Source: CAWACC01 sp964390695
Lineage (GTDB): Bacteria > Chlamydiota > Chlamydiia > Chlamydiales > Parachlamydiaceae
DNA: 19,724 nucleotides
Direction: 5' to 3'
Assembly: GCA_964390695.1 (NCBI GenBank)
Contig: CAYMKI010000044.1
Location: 1 to 19,724 of the forward strand
Under the pieces are notes generated by a model that saw only the letters and a list, made by a program, of their open reading frames with translations, searched no databases and was not told the DNA's origin. This document shows, in pieces, positions 7,213 through 14,678 of the stretch; position 1 is the first letter of the stretch, and every line of letters starts with the position of its first letter. A program made the translations under genes and the position numbers.

Positions 7213-7581
7213 TTAGCCGAACAAGGTTTCCAAGCCTTTTTTGGGAGTTTGGCGCAAGCCGTGTTGGCATTCCAGGATTTTATAGGTGACGAAGCTGATG
7301 AGTTTTTCCAGCTCGCACTTATGTGCATTAGCTTTGGCGTCTGTTCCGATATGGTGTTGGTAGCAAGTGTTGTTATAGTGGTAAAACGAGATTTTGTTTT
7401 TGATGTCGGAGAGTTTGAGTTTATTGAGGAATTCCAAAACTTGGGCGTGGGTTTTACAGGCAGCAGCTTCAGTTTGTTCGGCAAGAGGTGAAGTGGCTAG
7501 GTAATTTTTAATTTCTACCTCATCACCCTCTTTGCTTAGGTATAGGGTGTATTCGGGACGCATGGAGGAATGTGCTGTCAT
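7213..7581 (-). CDS. Hypothetical protein, 122 aa, translationally coupled to mutY
   Basis: I do not recognise a family. The ATG at 7581 overlaps the mutY stop in an ATGA arrangement, and GGGAG lies 7 nt upstream inside mutY. Both features point to real, coupled translation and favour this frame over the overlapping ORF at 7077-7484. The protein is soluble-looking: a beta-strand start ('PEYTLYLSKEGDEVEIKNYL'), a likely helix ('THAQVLEFLNKLKL'), and a C-terminal half rich in His, Cys and Tyr ('YHYNNTCYQHHIGT', 'ANAHKCELEKLISF'). The scattered Cys/His do not make a recognisable zinc-binding pattern. No signal peptide or membrane segment. Function unknown. The context (between mutY and the PLD-oxidoreductase gene) does not settle it. 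Confidence 0.7.
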   Translation of the reverse strand: MTAHSSMRPEYTLYLSKEGDEVEIKNYLATSPLAEQTEAAACKTHAQVLEFLNKLKLSDIKNKISFYHYNNTCYQHHIGTDAKANAHKCELEKLISFVTYKILECQHGLRQTPKKGLETLFG

Positions 7582-8657
7582 AAATAATCTCCCATATTAG
7601 CTAATTTATGCGATGTGCGAATTTCTGAAAAGATAAAGCGATGTCCGGAGGGAAAGGCTAGCTGAATCAGCTCTTCCATAGTTAGCCATTTGTATTGAGT
7701 AACGGGGAGAGGGGTTTTGCAGGAAAAATGAAAGGGTAGCAGTTTCACTTGGTAGGTCGTGAAAGTGTGCCGTGTTTCTTTGAGAGGTTGTACATAGGAG
7801 GTCTTTAGGCCTAGCTGTTCTTGAATCCATGATTGTAAACGGGGAAGTTCAAATGGAAGCTGCTCTATTTCCATATAGGGAAATTCATGCAAACCGGACA
7901 TGATTTGTCCTTCTTGGACTTGGCGTACTAAAAACTTATCTTGCGCGTGGATAACGGCTACAGCTCGCACTAAGTGCTTGATCTTTATCTTCTTGGACTT
8001 ATAGGGAAGCTGGGCGGTGATGCCATGGCGGAAAGCTTGGCAAGAAGTTCTTAGAGGGCACTGCAGACAATTGGGGACTTTTTTGCAGACCGTGGCTCCC
8101 AGCTCTATCAATGCTTCGGTCATTACCCAAGATTGCTTATGGGGAAGAATGCTTTCAGCTAGGTCTCGTATATGGCGTTGCGTTTTGGGACTACCGATAT
8201 CCGCTTCTATTTTGAAATAGCGGCTTAATACCCGCATGACATTGCCATCGACAGCGGGGTGGCGCTGATGGAAGGCAAAGCTCAGGATAGCTCCTAGAGT
8301 GTAGGGGCCTATGCCTTTGATCTTGGCTAGCAGAACAGGATCTTGGGGGATTTCTCCTTGGTGGTGTTCGAGAATATATTTTGCGGCAGAATGCAGGTTT
8401 CTGGCTCTGGAGTAATAGCCTAAACCTTCCCAGAGTTTGATCACGTGTTCTAGTGGTGCCTGAGCAAGATGCTTAAGCGTGGGCAATTCTCTCATCCACC
8501 GCTCGTAATATGGGATGACGGTAGCGATTTGAGTTTGCTGCAGCATGACTTCGGAAATCCAGACTTGGTAGGGGGTGGGATCATGCCTCCAAGGCAGGTC
8601 GCGCTTTTCTTCTTCAAACCATGTGATGAGGGCTTGTTGATCAAATTGTGGGTTCAT
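7578..8657 (-). CDS. mutY: A/G-specific adenine DNA glycosylase MutY
   Basis: A 359-residue, full-length MutY, which removes adenine mispaired with 8-oxoguanine. E36 in 'YQVWISEVMLQQTQ' matches the catalytic Glu. The helix-hairpin-helix 'KIKGIGPYTLGAILSFAF' precedes D137 in 'AVDGNVMRVLSRYF', the second catalytic residue. The Fe-S cluster cysteines are C191, C197, C200 and C206, giving spacing x5-x2-x5 instead of the usual x6-x2-x5. Residues about 225-350 form the NUDIX-like C-terminal domain that reads 8-oxoG ('VRAVAVIHAQDKFLVRQ'). The start is the usual position relative to 'RDLPWR', although the SD is weak. A strong promoter overlaps the stop of the upstream ATPase gene, giving a leader of about 106 nt. 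The stop overlaps the next gene (ATGA). Confidence 0.93.
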   Translation of the reverse strand: MNPQFDQQALITWFEEEKRDLPWRHDPTPYQVWISEVMLQQTQIATVIPYYERWMRELPTLKHLAQAPLEHVIKLWEGLGYYSRARNLHSAAKYILEHHQGEIPQDPVLLAKIKGIGPYTLGAILSFAFHQRHPAVDGNVMRVLSRYFKIEADIGSPKTQRHIRDLAESILPHKQSWVMTEALIELGATVCKKVPNCLQCPLRTSCQAFRHGITAQLPYKSKKIKIKHLVRAVAVIHAQDKFLVRQVQEGQIMSGLHEFPYMEIEQLPFELPRLQSWIQEQLGLKTSYVQPLKETRHTFTTYQVKLLPFHFSCKTPLPVTQYKWLTMEELIQLAFPSGHRFIFSEIRTSHKLANMGDYL

Positions 8658-8684
8658 GTTAGGTATATCTTCGAGTTTGGTTTG

Positions 8685-8711
8685 CTTCTGTGTTCTCTGT
8701 GGGCTCTGTGG
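8685..8711. repeat. Three tandem 9-nt units in the mutY leader
   Basis: The plus strand reads CTTCTGTGT, TCTCTGTGG, GCTCTGTGG in direct succession, a three-copy repeat with core CTCTGTGG. It lies inside the predicted untranslated leader of mutY, 28 nt upstream of the start codon. Similar CTCTGTGG-type short repeats are, as far as I recall, scattered between genes in several bacterial genomes. Whether it is dispersed here cannot be judged from one copy. Confidence 0.5.
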
Positions 8712-8770
8712 TTCAACTAGTTACAAACTGTGTATAGTGCTGAATAGTTACGATGTTTTCGGTCTATTTT

Positions 8771-8799
8771 ATTATATGCAACGATAAAAAGCCAGTCAA
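8771..8799 (-). promoter_or_regulatory. Strong sigma70-type promoter for mutY and following genes
   Basis: On the minus strand a -35 TTGACT (8794-8799, 5 of 6) and a perfect -10 TATAAT (8771-8776) are separated by 17 nt. The -35 overlaps the last codon and stop of the ATPase gene. Transcription from about 8764 would give a leader of about 106 nt before mutY, containing the 9-nt tandem repeat. Confidence 0.75.
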
Positions 8800-11522
8800 A
8801 CAACGGTATGTTCTTTGGGTTTGAAGATCTTGTTTATTGCAGTACACAATAGCCATACAACAATAGCTATGGTCGCAATAATTCCCCATTCGCTGGAGTT
8901 TATGGGGACGGTTTTGAAAATACTTTGAAAAAAGGAAGTATAGAGTATGAGCATATGCAGGAGCAGGCCGATTATCACTGCAGCTATGAGATAGGGATTA
9001 GACACGAAGTTAAGGTTGTAAGGCGATCTGATAACTTGTATAGCTACAAATTCAAGAATAACCAACGTGGTAAATGCCATGGTTTGGGCTAATGCTGCGC
9101 TATGTTGGATGCCGTAATAGCATGATACTAGCGTACCTACAGCTATGGCTACGCTAATACATAGTAAATGTAAGGCCTTTTTTCTAGATATCAGCGCATC
9201 TGAACTTTTTCTGGGGCTGCGTGTCATGGATGAGGGGTTGAGAGTATCGAATCCCAGGGCAATGGCTGGCAATCCATCCGAAACTAAATTTATCCATAAA
9301 ATTTGTACAGCAGAAAGGGGGACAAAAGAATCGCCCGAGATGTCGGTGAAGCCTAGAAGCATTCCCATGAAAACAACTATAATTTCAGCTATATTTGACG
9401 AGGCTAAGTAATGAACGAATTTGGAGATGTTATCATATATACCGCGCCCTGCTTCGATGGCATTGACTATAGTGGCAAAGTTATCGTCGGTGATGATCAT
9501 GTCCGAAGCTTCTTTAGCTACGTCTGTACCCGTCATACCCATGGCGATGCCAATATTTGCTTCCTTCAGAGCTAGGGCATCGTTAACACCATCGCCTGTC
9601 ATGGCTATGACTTCACCTAAAGATTTCCAGGCGCGTACAATTCTCAATTTATGGGATGCGGTGGTTCGGGCGTAGATAGCTATATTTCGCAAACGTGCCA
9701 TGAGATTCTCGTCATCGATTTCGTCGAGTTCAGCTCCGGTTAATATCATTGAATCCGGCTTCAATAAGTTGATCTCTTTAGCTATGCCTACAGCCGTGTC
9801 TTTATGGTCGCCTGTAATCATGACAGTGGTAATGCCAGCCTTTACGCAGGATGCTATAGATTTAGCGACTTCTGGTCTTGGTGGGTCGATCATAGCGAAA
9901 AGGCCGACGAATATCAGTTCATTTTCTAGATTGTGGTCGATTCTAGTTGTTTTAGGGATATTTCGATACCCGACAGCGATCACACGAAAAGCTTGTCCTG
10001 CGAGGTATGAGATGGCTTGATGGATGTTGTTAATTATTTCTGGGGTTAAGGGTATGAGCTGTCCATTTTCGAGTAGGTATTTCGCATGCATCAGCAGAAT
10101 ATCCGGAGCTCCCTTGATATATAGCATAAGGCCTGCATCTGTCTGGCGGACTACGCTCATTCTTTTACGCTCTGCATCAAAGGGAATTTCGGATACTGTT
10201 GGGTAGATAGCCTCTAGTTCCTGTTTAAACAGTTGGGATTTACCAGCAACGGTCAGAAGAGCTCCTTCAGTAGGATCACCTGTGATATTCCAATTAACCA
10301 ATGGATCTTGAGTTTGATGTAGATCAGCGCTATTGCATAGAACTCCTATTTTAAGAGATATCTGCAATTCAGGGATGTTTTGGGGATCGATGGGGATATG
10401 GTTAATTTCGAATCCACCCACAGGATCATAGCCTGATCCTGTGACATCAATGTATGTGTTATTCACCCAAACGCAACGAACTGTCATTTGATTTTCAGTC
10501 AGGGTACCCGTTTTGTCTGTGCAGATCACGGAAGTACATCCTAAGGTTTCTACAGAAGCTAGGCGGCGTACTAAGGCATTACATTTAGCCATTTTATGAA
10601 CGCCGATGGATAAGGTTATGGTGGCTATGGCTGGCAGTCCTTCGGGTATAGCAGCCACGGCTAGACTGATGGAAATGAGCATGTTTTCGATTAATGGGGC
10701 TCCCTTGATATAGCCAAGGATAAAAACAATACAAATGATTCCTAGGCATAGCCATAATATGCGGACCCCGAGTTCCTGCAGTTTAATTTGAAGAGGGGTT
10801 TGCGGGACTTTTCCGTTTCCTTGTTGAAGTAGAGAAGCGATTTTACCCATTTCTGTTTGAAAGCCTGTTTCAGTCACTAAGAGATAACCCTTTCCTTTCA
10901 GTGCAGATGTGCCCAAGAATCCCATATTGGTTATGTCGCTGAGGATGGGTGTTTGATCTTCCAATGCCTTTGCTATCTTGTGTACAGGTAGAGACTCCCC
11001 TGTGAGTGCAGCTTCTTGGGTAGCAAGGTCGAAGATACGCACGAATCTGCCGTCGGCAGGTATTTGATCGCCAGCTTCAACTAGCACTAAGTCACCGGGA
11101 ACGATGTTTTTTGAAGGTACAGTGAGTAGTTTTCCATCTCTAATAACTTTAGAAGAAGATGTGATCAATTTGCTCAGAGCTGCAAGGGAGCCTGCTGCCT
11201 TATATTCTTGGAAAAATCCAAGGAGGGCATTAAGAACTATGATAGCCATAATCGCTAAGGCATCGATCCATTCCTGTAATACACCTGCCAGCATAGCAGC
11301 AGCGATAAGGATCCACACAAGAAGATTTGTGAATTGAGCTATAAACAAATGAAAAGCTGATATGGGCTGAGGTTTTAATATTTGATTAGGTCCAAACTCT
11401 AGCAGGCGCTTGTGAGCTTCTTGTGTGCTCAAACCTCGTTTTAGATCGGTTTTTAGGATCAAGCTCAATTCATGTTCTGATAATAGCCACCAGGAAGTTG
11501 AATCCTTTTTGGTATTTTTCAT
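8796..11522 (-). CDS. SERCA-like Ca2+-transporting P-type ATPase (P2A)
   Basis: A 908-residue, full-length P2-type ATPase. Seen: N-terminal cation-ATPase domain; TGES (174-177, actuator); phosphorylation site D336 in 'CTDKTGTLT'; KGAPD (470-474, nucleotide domain); 'MITGDHKDTA' and 'MTGDGVND' (641-648, hinge). Ion-site residues match SERCA: PEGLP in M4 (293-297), N710 and E713 in M5 ('SSNIAEI'), N745, S748 and D749 in M6 ('NLVSDGLPA'), and a Glu in M8 ('TLVILEFVAIQ') equivalent to SERCA E908. Both Ca2+ sites therefore look complete, with Ser replacing Thr at one ligand. Expected role: ATP-driven Ca2+ export across the inner membrane. A minor possibility is another divalent ion such as Mn2+. 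It begins 6 nt after the upstream glycosyltransferase gene, with only a weak GAG ribosome-binding site, so it probably depends on that operon. Confidence 0.92.
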   Translation of the reverse strand: MKNTKKDSTSWWLLSEHELSLILKTDLKRGLSTQEAHKRLLEFGPNQILKPQPISAFHLFIAQFTNLLVWILIAAAMLAGVLQEWIDALAIMAIIVLNALLGFFQEYKAAGSLAALSKLITSSSKVIRDGKLLTVPSKNIVPGDLVLVEAGDQIPADGRFVRIFDLATQEAALTGESLPVHKIAKALEDQTPILSDITNMGFLGTSALKGKGYLLVTETGFQTEMGKIASLLQQGNGKVPQTPLQIKLQELGVRILWLCLGIICIVFILGYIKGAPLIENMLISISLAVAAIPEGLPAIATITLSIGVHKMAKCNALVRRLASVETLGCTSVICTDKTGTLTENQMTVRCVWVNNTYIDVTGSGYDPVGGFEINHIPIDPQNIPELQISLKIGVLCNSADLHQTQDPLVNWNITGDPTEGALLTVAGKSQLFKQELEAIYPTVSEIPFDAERKRMSVVRQTDAGLMLYIKGAPDILLMHAKYLLENGQLIPLTPEIINNIHQAISYLAGQAFRVIAVGYRNIPKTTRIDHNLENELIFVGLFAMIDPPRPEVAKSIASCVKAGITTVMITGDHKDTAVGIAKEINLLKPDSMILTGAELDEIDDENLMARLRNIAIYARTTASHKLRIVRAWKSLGEVIAMTGDGVNDALALKEANIGIAMGMTGTDVAKEASDMIITDDNFATIVNAIEAGRGIYDNISKFVHYLASSNIAEIIVVFMGMLLGFTDISGDSFVPLSAVQILWINLVSDGLPAIALGFDTLNPSSMTRSPRKSSDALISRKKALHLLCISVAIAVGTLVSCYYGIQHSAALAQTMAFTTLVILEFVAIQVIRSPYNLNFVSNPYLIAAVIIGLLLHMLILYTSFFQSIFKTVPINSSEWGIIATIAIVVWLLCTAINKIFKPKEHTVV

Positions 11523-11528
11523 ATCGGC

Positions 11529-12719
11529 TCAGGTATTATGAATTGGCATCTGTAGCATCCATGCCTCAATTTTGGGCATAAAGTCGCGGATCCTGGCATC
11601 CCAGGTATGGTGTTGCTGCACCTTGGCCCTGGCCTTTTCCGTTATGGTGTTGCGATTTGCTTCATCCTGCAGGAGGCCTTGGATGACTGCATTCAAGTCC
11701 TTTAGATGGGTATGTTGGTACATGAGGACTTCTTGCTGCGGAGTAAAATGTGTTTTGAGATATTCACTTTCGGAAGAGATGACCAGAGCCCCGCAAGAGG
11801 TGCCGGAGAAGAAGCGTTCGTGGCTGCCTTGCTTATTTTTTAGGGAGGGATTAAGTACAATTTTAGAGCGTTTCATAATTTCGAGAGCCTGTTCGAAGTC
11901 CACAGCTTCATGTACATGGACATGAGGGTATTTATTTCCAAGGTACGTTTTCCAGTTGGTCTTGTCGGTGGTGTGTCCAAAAATATGCACTGGAAATCCT
12001 TCCAGGGATTTGATCAGCAATGCGCGGTCTTTGCCTTTGATGTATTTTTCCAGGCCTTGCAGTGCTTCGAAAAAGAGGTTTGAAGGTAGATGGGCTAAGT
12101 CGTATTTTCGGGCATTTGTGTAGAAATTAGACATAAAGGATTGGATGAAGGATATGCTAGGATCTTCGAAGGTTTCCTGTGCGGCTTCTTGCAGGATACC
12201 GACTAATTGCGGGGGGAATTTATCCTTCCAGCTATCCATTTCGGCTTCATAGTCGATGAATGTTGCTAGCAGCGTCACCTCATAGATCTTCTCAAGCTTA
12301 GGATCTGGCACCAATTCTGGTTCTACGGCATGGGGAATAAAAAGGCTGCGCTGAAAATTCAGATGTTCCAAAAAGGTGCAGCCGTATTCATCGTCACATC
12401 CTAGCATCATATAGGGGCTTTTGATGATAAACACCCCACCCCAGTAGGGCGGGTCGACGAGTATGGCCAGGTGCGGGATTTTAATCAAATCGCACAGAAT
12501 AGCTTCTCCCTCCATCGCCGGAAGGCCGTTAAAAGCGATGGTGAGTTGTGGAGGATCCTGAAGAAGGATGTCACGGCGGTTTTGGCGTGTCAGCAAGCGG
12601 CTTTGATACCCGGCGCGCATCAGGGCTTCGTGCAATTTTTTCGAAAAATGATGCAAGACGCTATATTGGCTAATGTCTGTCATGAGGACATCGATTCTTT
12701 GTATAGGCCTTGTGCTCAT
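11529..12719 (-). CDS. CgeB-like glycosyltransferase paralogue 2
   Basis: A 396-residue GT-B-type glycosyltransferase-like protein. The C-terminal third carries the Glyco_trans_1_2 (CgeB) signature: 'RSKIVLNPSLKNKQGSHERF' followed by 'SGTSCGALVISSE' and, near the end, 'VQQHHTWDARI'. The N-terminal half ('IDVLMTDISQYSVLHHFSKK') aligns with the neighbouring paralogue. I chose the ATG at 12719: AGGA lies 5 nt upstream, and the resulting N terminus aligns with the paralogue. In-frame TTG (12743) and ATG (12725) starts are upstream but have poorer ribosome-binding sites. The likely role is sugar transfer in surface glycoconjugate synthesis; donor and acceptor are unknown. It sits 27 nt after paralogue 1 and 6 nt before the Ca2+ ATPase gene. 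Confidence 0.78.
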   Translation of the reverse strand: MSTRPIQRIDVLMTDISQYSVLHHFSKKLHEALMRAGYQSRLLTRQNRRDILLQDPPQLTIAFNGLPAMEGEAILCDLIKIPHLAILVDPPYWGGVFIIKSPYMMLGCDDEYGCTFLEHLNFQRSLFIPHAVEPELVPDPKLEKIYEVTLLATFIDYEAEMDSWKDKFPPQLVGILQEAAQETFEDPSISFIQSFMSNFYTNARKYDLAHLPSNLFFEALQGLEKYIKGKDRALLIKSLEGFPVHIFGHTTDKTNWKTYLGNKYPHVHVHEAVDFEQALEIMKRSKIVLNPSLKNKQGSHERFFSGTSCGALVISSESEYLKTHFTPQQEVLMYQHTHLKDLNAVIQGLLQDEANRNTITEKARAKVQQHHTWDARIRDFMPKIEAWMLQMPIHNT

Positions 12720-12746
12720 GATCATCCTATTATAAACGGCCAACCC

Positions 12747-13943
12747 CTAGGTGGCCGCTTTTTGTTTTATGCTTTCGAGGATAGCGGGCAGTGCTTTCAA
12801 TAAAGCACCTACTCTGTGGTCCCAGGTATGGTGATGTAGGACTTGGTCGCGTCCGGCTTGAGCTATTTTTTTGCGTTTGTCCTCATGCGCTAGCCAGTCT
12901 TTGACGATGGCATTAGCCTGATCCCACCGGCTAAAATGGTAGTAGCCGATATGGGTTTGGTCAGTGAAGTGCTCTTTCATATAGGGATTTTCGGCGGTGA
13001 TGACAGCGGCTCCGCACATCAGTCCGGATAGTATTCTTTCATGGGTTCCATTTCTTATCCAGGCGCAGCTGTTGAGGACGATCTTGCTGTTTTGCATGAT
13101 CTCTAGGGATTGGTCGTAGGGGACTTCGTCATGCACAATCACATTAGAGGCGTCTTTTCCTAAGAGTTTTTTCCAGGTGGCCGTGGGCGAGGGAGCGCCA
13201 AAAATATCCACTTTGGCATCTTTGATGGCTTTAACCAGCAGGAGCCTTTCTTTTCCGCGGATGTATAGTTCTAGTTCGTCTAAGATGGCAATGGAGTTCA
13301 ATTTGGCCATATCGATTTTCGCACCTTGGGAGAGGTGGCGGTCCAAGCTGATGACAAAGGCTTTGACGTAGGATTCTTGGGTCTCTGAAAGGGCTAACTC
13401 TGCAGCTTCGTCCATGACTTTGCAGAGGGCTTCGGGAAATTTACTCTTCCATTGGCTTCTTTGGTGTTCAAAATCGAGTGCTGTCGCCAGCAGAACGACA
13501 TCGTAGGCTCTGTTTTCCTCGAGCTTGGCGGGAGTGATTTTTTCCACTCCATGCGGTAAGAACAAGGCATGGGGGGCATGGATGCCGCGATAGAACTCGA
13601 CGGCATCGCGATCAACTGTGGTGATGATGGTATAGGCGCTTTTAGCCAAGAGGTAAAAATTGCTAGGAGAATCTACGGTGAAGGCCACGTGAGGTATGCG
13701 AATCAAGTCGCTGAAAAATAAACCCTCGCTATCGGGAAGCAGACCATTGAAAGAGAGCGTGCAATCCGGTATTTCTTTGAATAGTTCAGCCAGAAACGGT
13801 TTGGGATTGTTTTTTTCGGCCACAAGGATGCGGCTGCGTACGCCTAGCCGCAGGAGGGCTTCATGGATTTTTTTGGTGAAGTGGTGCAAGACTCCATATT
13901 GGCTCATATTAGGAGGCATAAATACATCAACATGCTTGATCAT
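12747..13943 (-). CDS. CgeB-like glycosyltransferase paralogue 1
   Basis: A 398-residue protein, first gene of the glycosyltransferase-glycosyltransferase-ATPase row. It has the same plan as its downstream neighbour: an N-terminal 'VDVFMPPNMSQYGVLHHFTK', 'LSFNGL' and 'IRIPHVAFTVDSP' segments, then the CgeB-like C-terminal domain 'NSKIVLNSCAWIRNGTHERI', 'SGLMCGAAVITAE' and 'LHHHTWDHRV'. No membrane segment or signal peptide, so a cytosolic or membrane-peripheral transferase is expected. AGGA lies 7 nt before the ATG. Matches to paralogue 2 run along the whole length, which indicates an old tandem duplication with considerable divergence. Sugar specificity cannot be read from the sequence. The upstream 144-nt gap contains no convincing minus-strand promoter, only a TAGAAT -10-like element with poorly placed -35 candidates. 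Confidence 0.78.
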   Translation of the reverse strand: MIKHVDVFMPPNMSQYGVLHHFTKKIHEALLRLGVRSRILVAEKNNPKPFLAELFKEIPDCTLSFNGLLPDSEGLFFSDLIRIPHVAFTVDSPSNFYLLAKSAYTIITTVDRDAVEFYRGIHAPHALFLPHGVEKITPAKLEENRAYDVVLLATALDFEHQRSQWKSKFPEALCKVMDEAAELALSETQESYVKAFVISLDRHLSQGAKIDMAKLNSIAILDELELYIRGKERLLLVKAIKDAKVDIFGAPSPTATWKKLLGKDASNVIVHDEVPYDQSLEIMQNSKIVLNSCAWIRNGTHERILSGLMCGAAVITAENPYMKEHFTDQTHIGYYHFSRWDQANAIVKDWLAHEDKRKKIAQAGRDQVLHHHTWDHRVGALLKALPAILESIKQKAAT

Positions 13944-13968
13944 AGCGATATCCTATTTGCAAATCTGT

Positions 13969-14084
13969 TATATTCTAAAGTCATAGCAAAACTAGCAATA
14001 AGTGGGCAAGTCTTTGGCTTGGCACAAGATCTTTAGTGATGAAGTGACCTAGGGTGATTTATTTTGTATCTTAGGTTTTTTTTT
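13969..14084 (+). ncRNA. Candidate small RNA, extended -10 to terminator (tentative)
   Basis: On the plus strand the extended -10 element TG-T-TATATT (13966-13974) would start a transcript near 13981. About 65 nt further, a 7-bp stem with one G-U pair (14047-14053 with 14070-14076) is followed by nine T residues (14076-14084), a terminator-like arrangement. No plus-strand protein gene lies upstream, so the terminator would otherwise have nothing to terminate. There is no clear -35 and the loop is long (16 nt), so this may be chance. Confidence 0.25.
14047..14084 (+). terminator. Terminator-like hairpin with U-tract, plus strand
   Basis: ACCTAGG (14047-14053) pairs with CTTAGGT (14070-14076) over 7 bp including one G-U, followed by a T-run ending at 14084. 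On the minus strand, where the neighbouring genes are read, no U-tract follows the hairpin, so it is oriented for a plus-strand transcript. The stem is short and the loop is 16 nt, so efficiency is doubtful. Confidence 0.4.
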
Positions 14085-14087
14085 GTT

Positions 14088-14510
14088 TTATTTTACGGGC
14101 ATCCATTTTTTTCTTGCCCCCAAGGTTTTTCCTTTGCGTTGCGAAGGGGTTGCCGGGGCTGAGGCTTGGGTCGTCCCTTTTGGCGGCAGGCCAACTGCGC
14201 CCCATACTTTCTCTCCTAATAATCTTTTGGCTTTTTCCAAATAGCTCAGCTCGGCAGGGGTCAGGTTGGGGTTTTCTTGGAGATTTTTTTGGAAGGTAGG
14301 CCCTAGCAGCGCACTTTTTTGTTCTATGTAGTCGAATTTAGCTTGAAGATCCTCCTGCATGGTCTTAATTTCGTTAATCATCGCTTCGGTTTCGCTGTCT
14401 AGGCGTGCGTTTTTTGGGGATGAGGGAGTCTTTTTTTTAGATTTAGGCTCCGGTTTTTTTTTACCTAAAAGATGGGAAGCTGTTTCAAAGATATTTTTAT
14501 CTGCTGGCAT
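14088..14510 (-). CDS. Conserved chlamydial-type small basic protein next to greA
   Basis: A 140-residue, strongly charged protein. Residues about 18-35 are a Lys/Pro/Ser-rich linker ('KKPEPKSKKKTPSSP'), about 37-65 are a predicted amphipathic helix or coiled coil ('ETEAMINEIKTMQEDLQAKF'), about 85-105 are another helix ('TPAELSYLEKAKRLLGEKVW'), and the tail is basic ('GKTLGARKKWMPVK'). There is no signal peptide or membrane segment. Chlamydia trachomatis carries a similarly sized hypothetical gene (CT635, from memory) next to greA (CT636), so this is probably its counterpart; I cannot align them here. Function unknown. It is divergent from greA. A TATAAT (-10) on the minus strand at 14546-14551 would give a leader of about 29 nt, but its -35 is poor. 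The SD is weak (AGAG). Confidence 0.7.
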   Translation of the reverse strand: MPADKNIFETASHLLGKKKPEPKSKKKTPSSPKNARLDSETEAMINEIKTMQEDLQAKFDYIEQKSALLGPTFQKNLQENPNLTPAELSYLEKAKRLLGEKVWGAVGLPPKGTTQASAPATPSQRKGKTLGARKKWMPVK

Positions 14511-14611
14511 AGCACGGCTCTAAATATAATTTCTTTTTTATTTTTATTATAACGTATAATCCTTTGACAAGAAAATAATTTTCTTTTTGCTGCGGGGGAA
14601 GAGGTTATCAA

Positions 14612-14640
14612 TTGTATTTAAAAAGATAAGTGATTATACT
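14612..14640 (+). promoter_or_regulatory. Promoter of the greA operon
   Basis: The plus strand has -35 TTGTAT (14612-14617, 4 of 6) and -10 TATACT (14635-14640, 5 of 6) separated by 17 nt. The start would lie near 14647, with a leader of about 32 nt that contains AAGGA (14664-14668) 10 nt before the greA ATG. The rest of the very AT-rich divergent region (14511-14678) also contains a minus-strand TATAAT for the neighbouring small gene. Confidence 0.6.
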
Positions 14641-14678
14641 ATAGTAAAAAACCATCAAAAAACAAGGATTATATAACA

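Noticed and set aside
7077..7484. 135-codon minus-strand frame overlapping the 122-residue gene and the start of the PLD fusion
   Set aside because: It overlaps the start of the PLD-reductase gene and most of the 122-residue frame. The latter has an SD and ATGA coupling to mutY; this frame has neither.
14564..14569. Perfect TTGACA on the plus strand upstream of greA
   Set aside because: No acceptable -10 element lies 16-18 nt downstream. The TTGTAT/TATACT pair at 14612-14640 is a better promoter.
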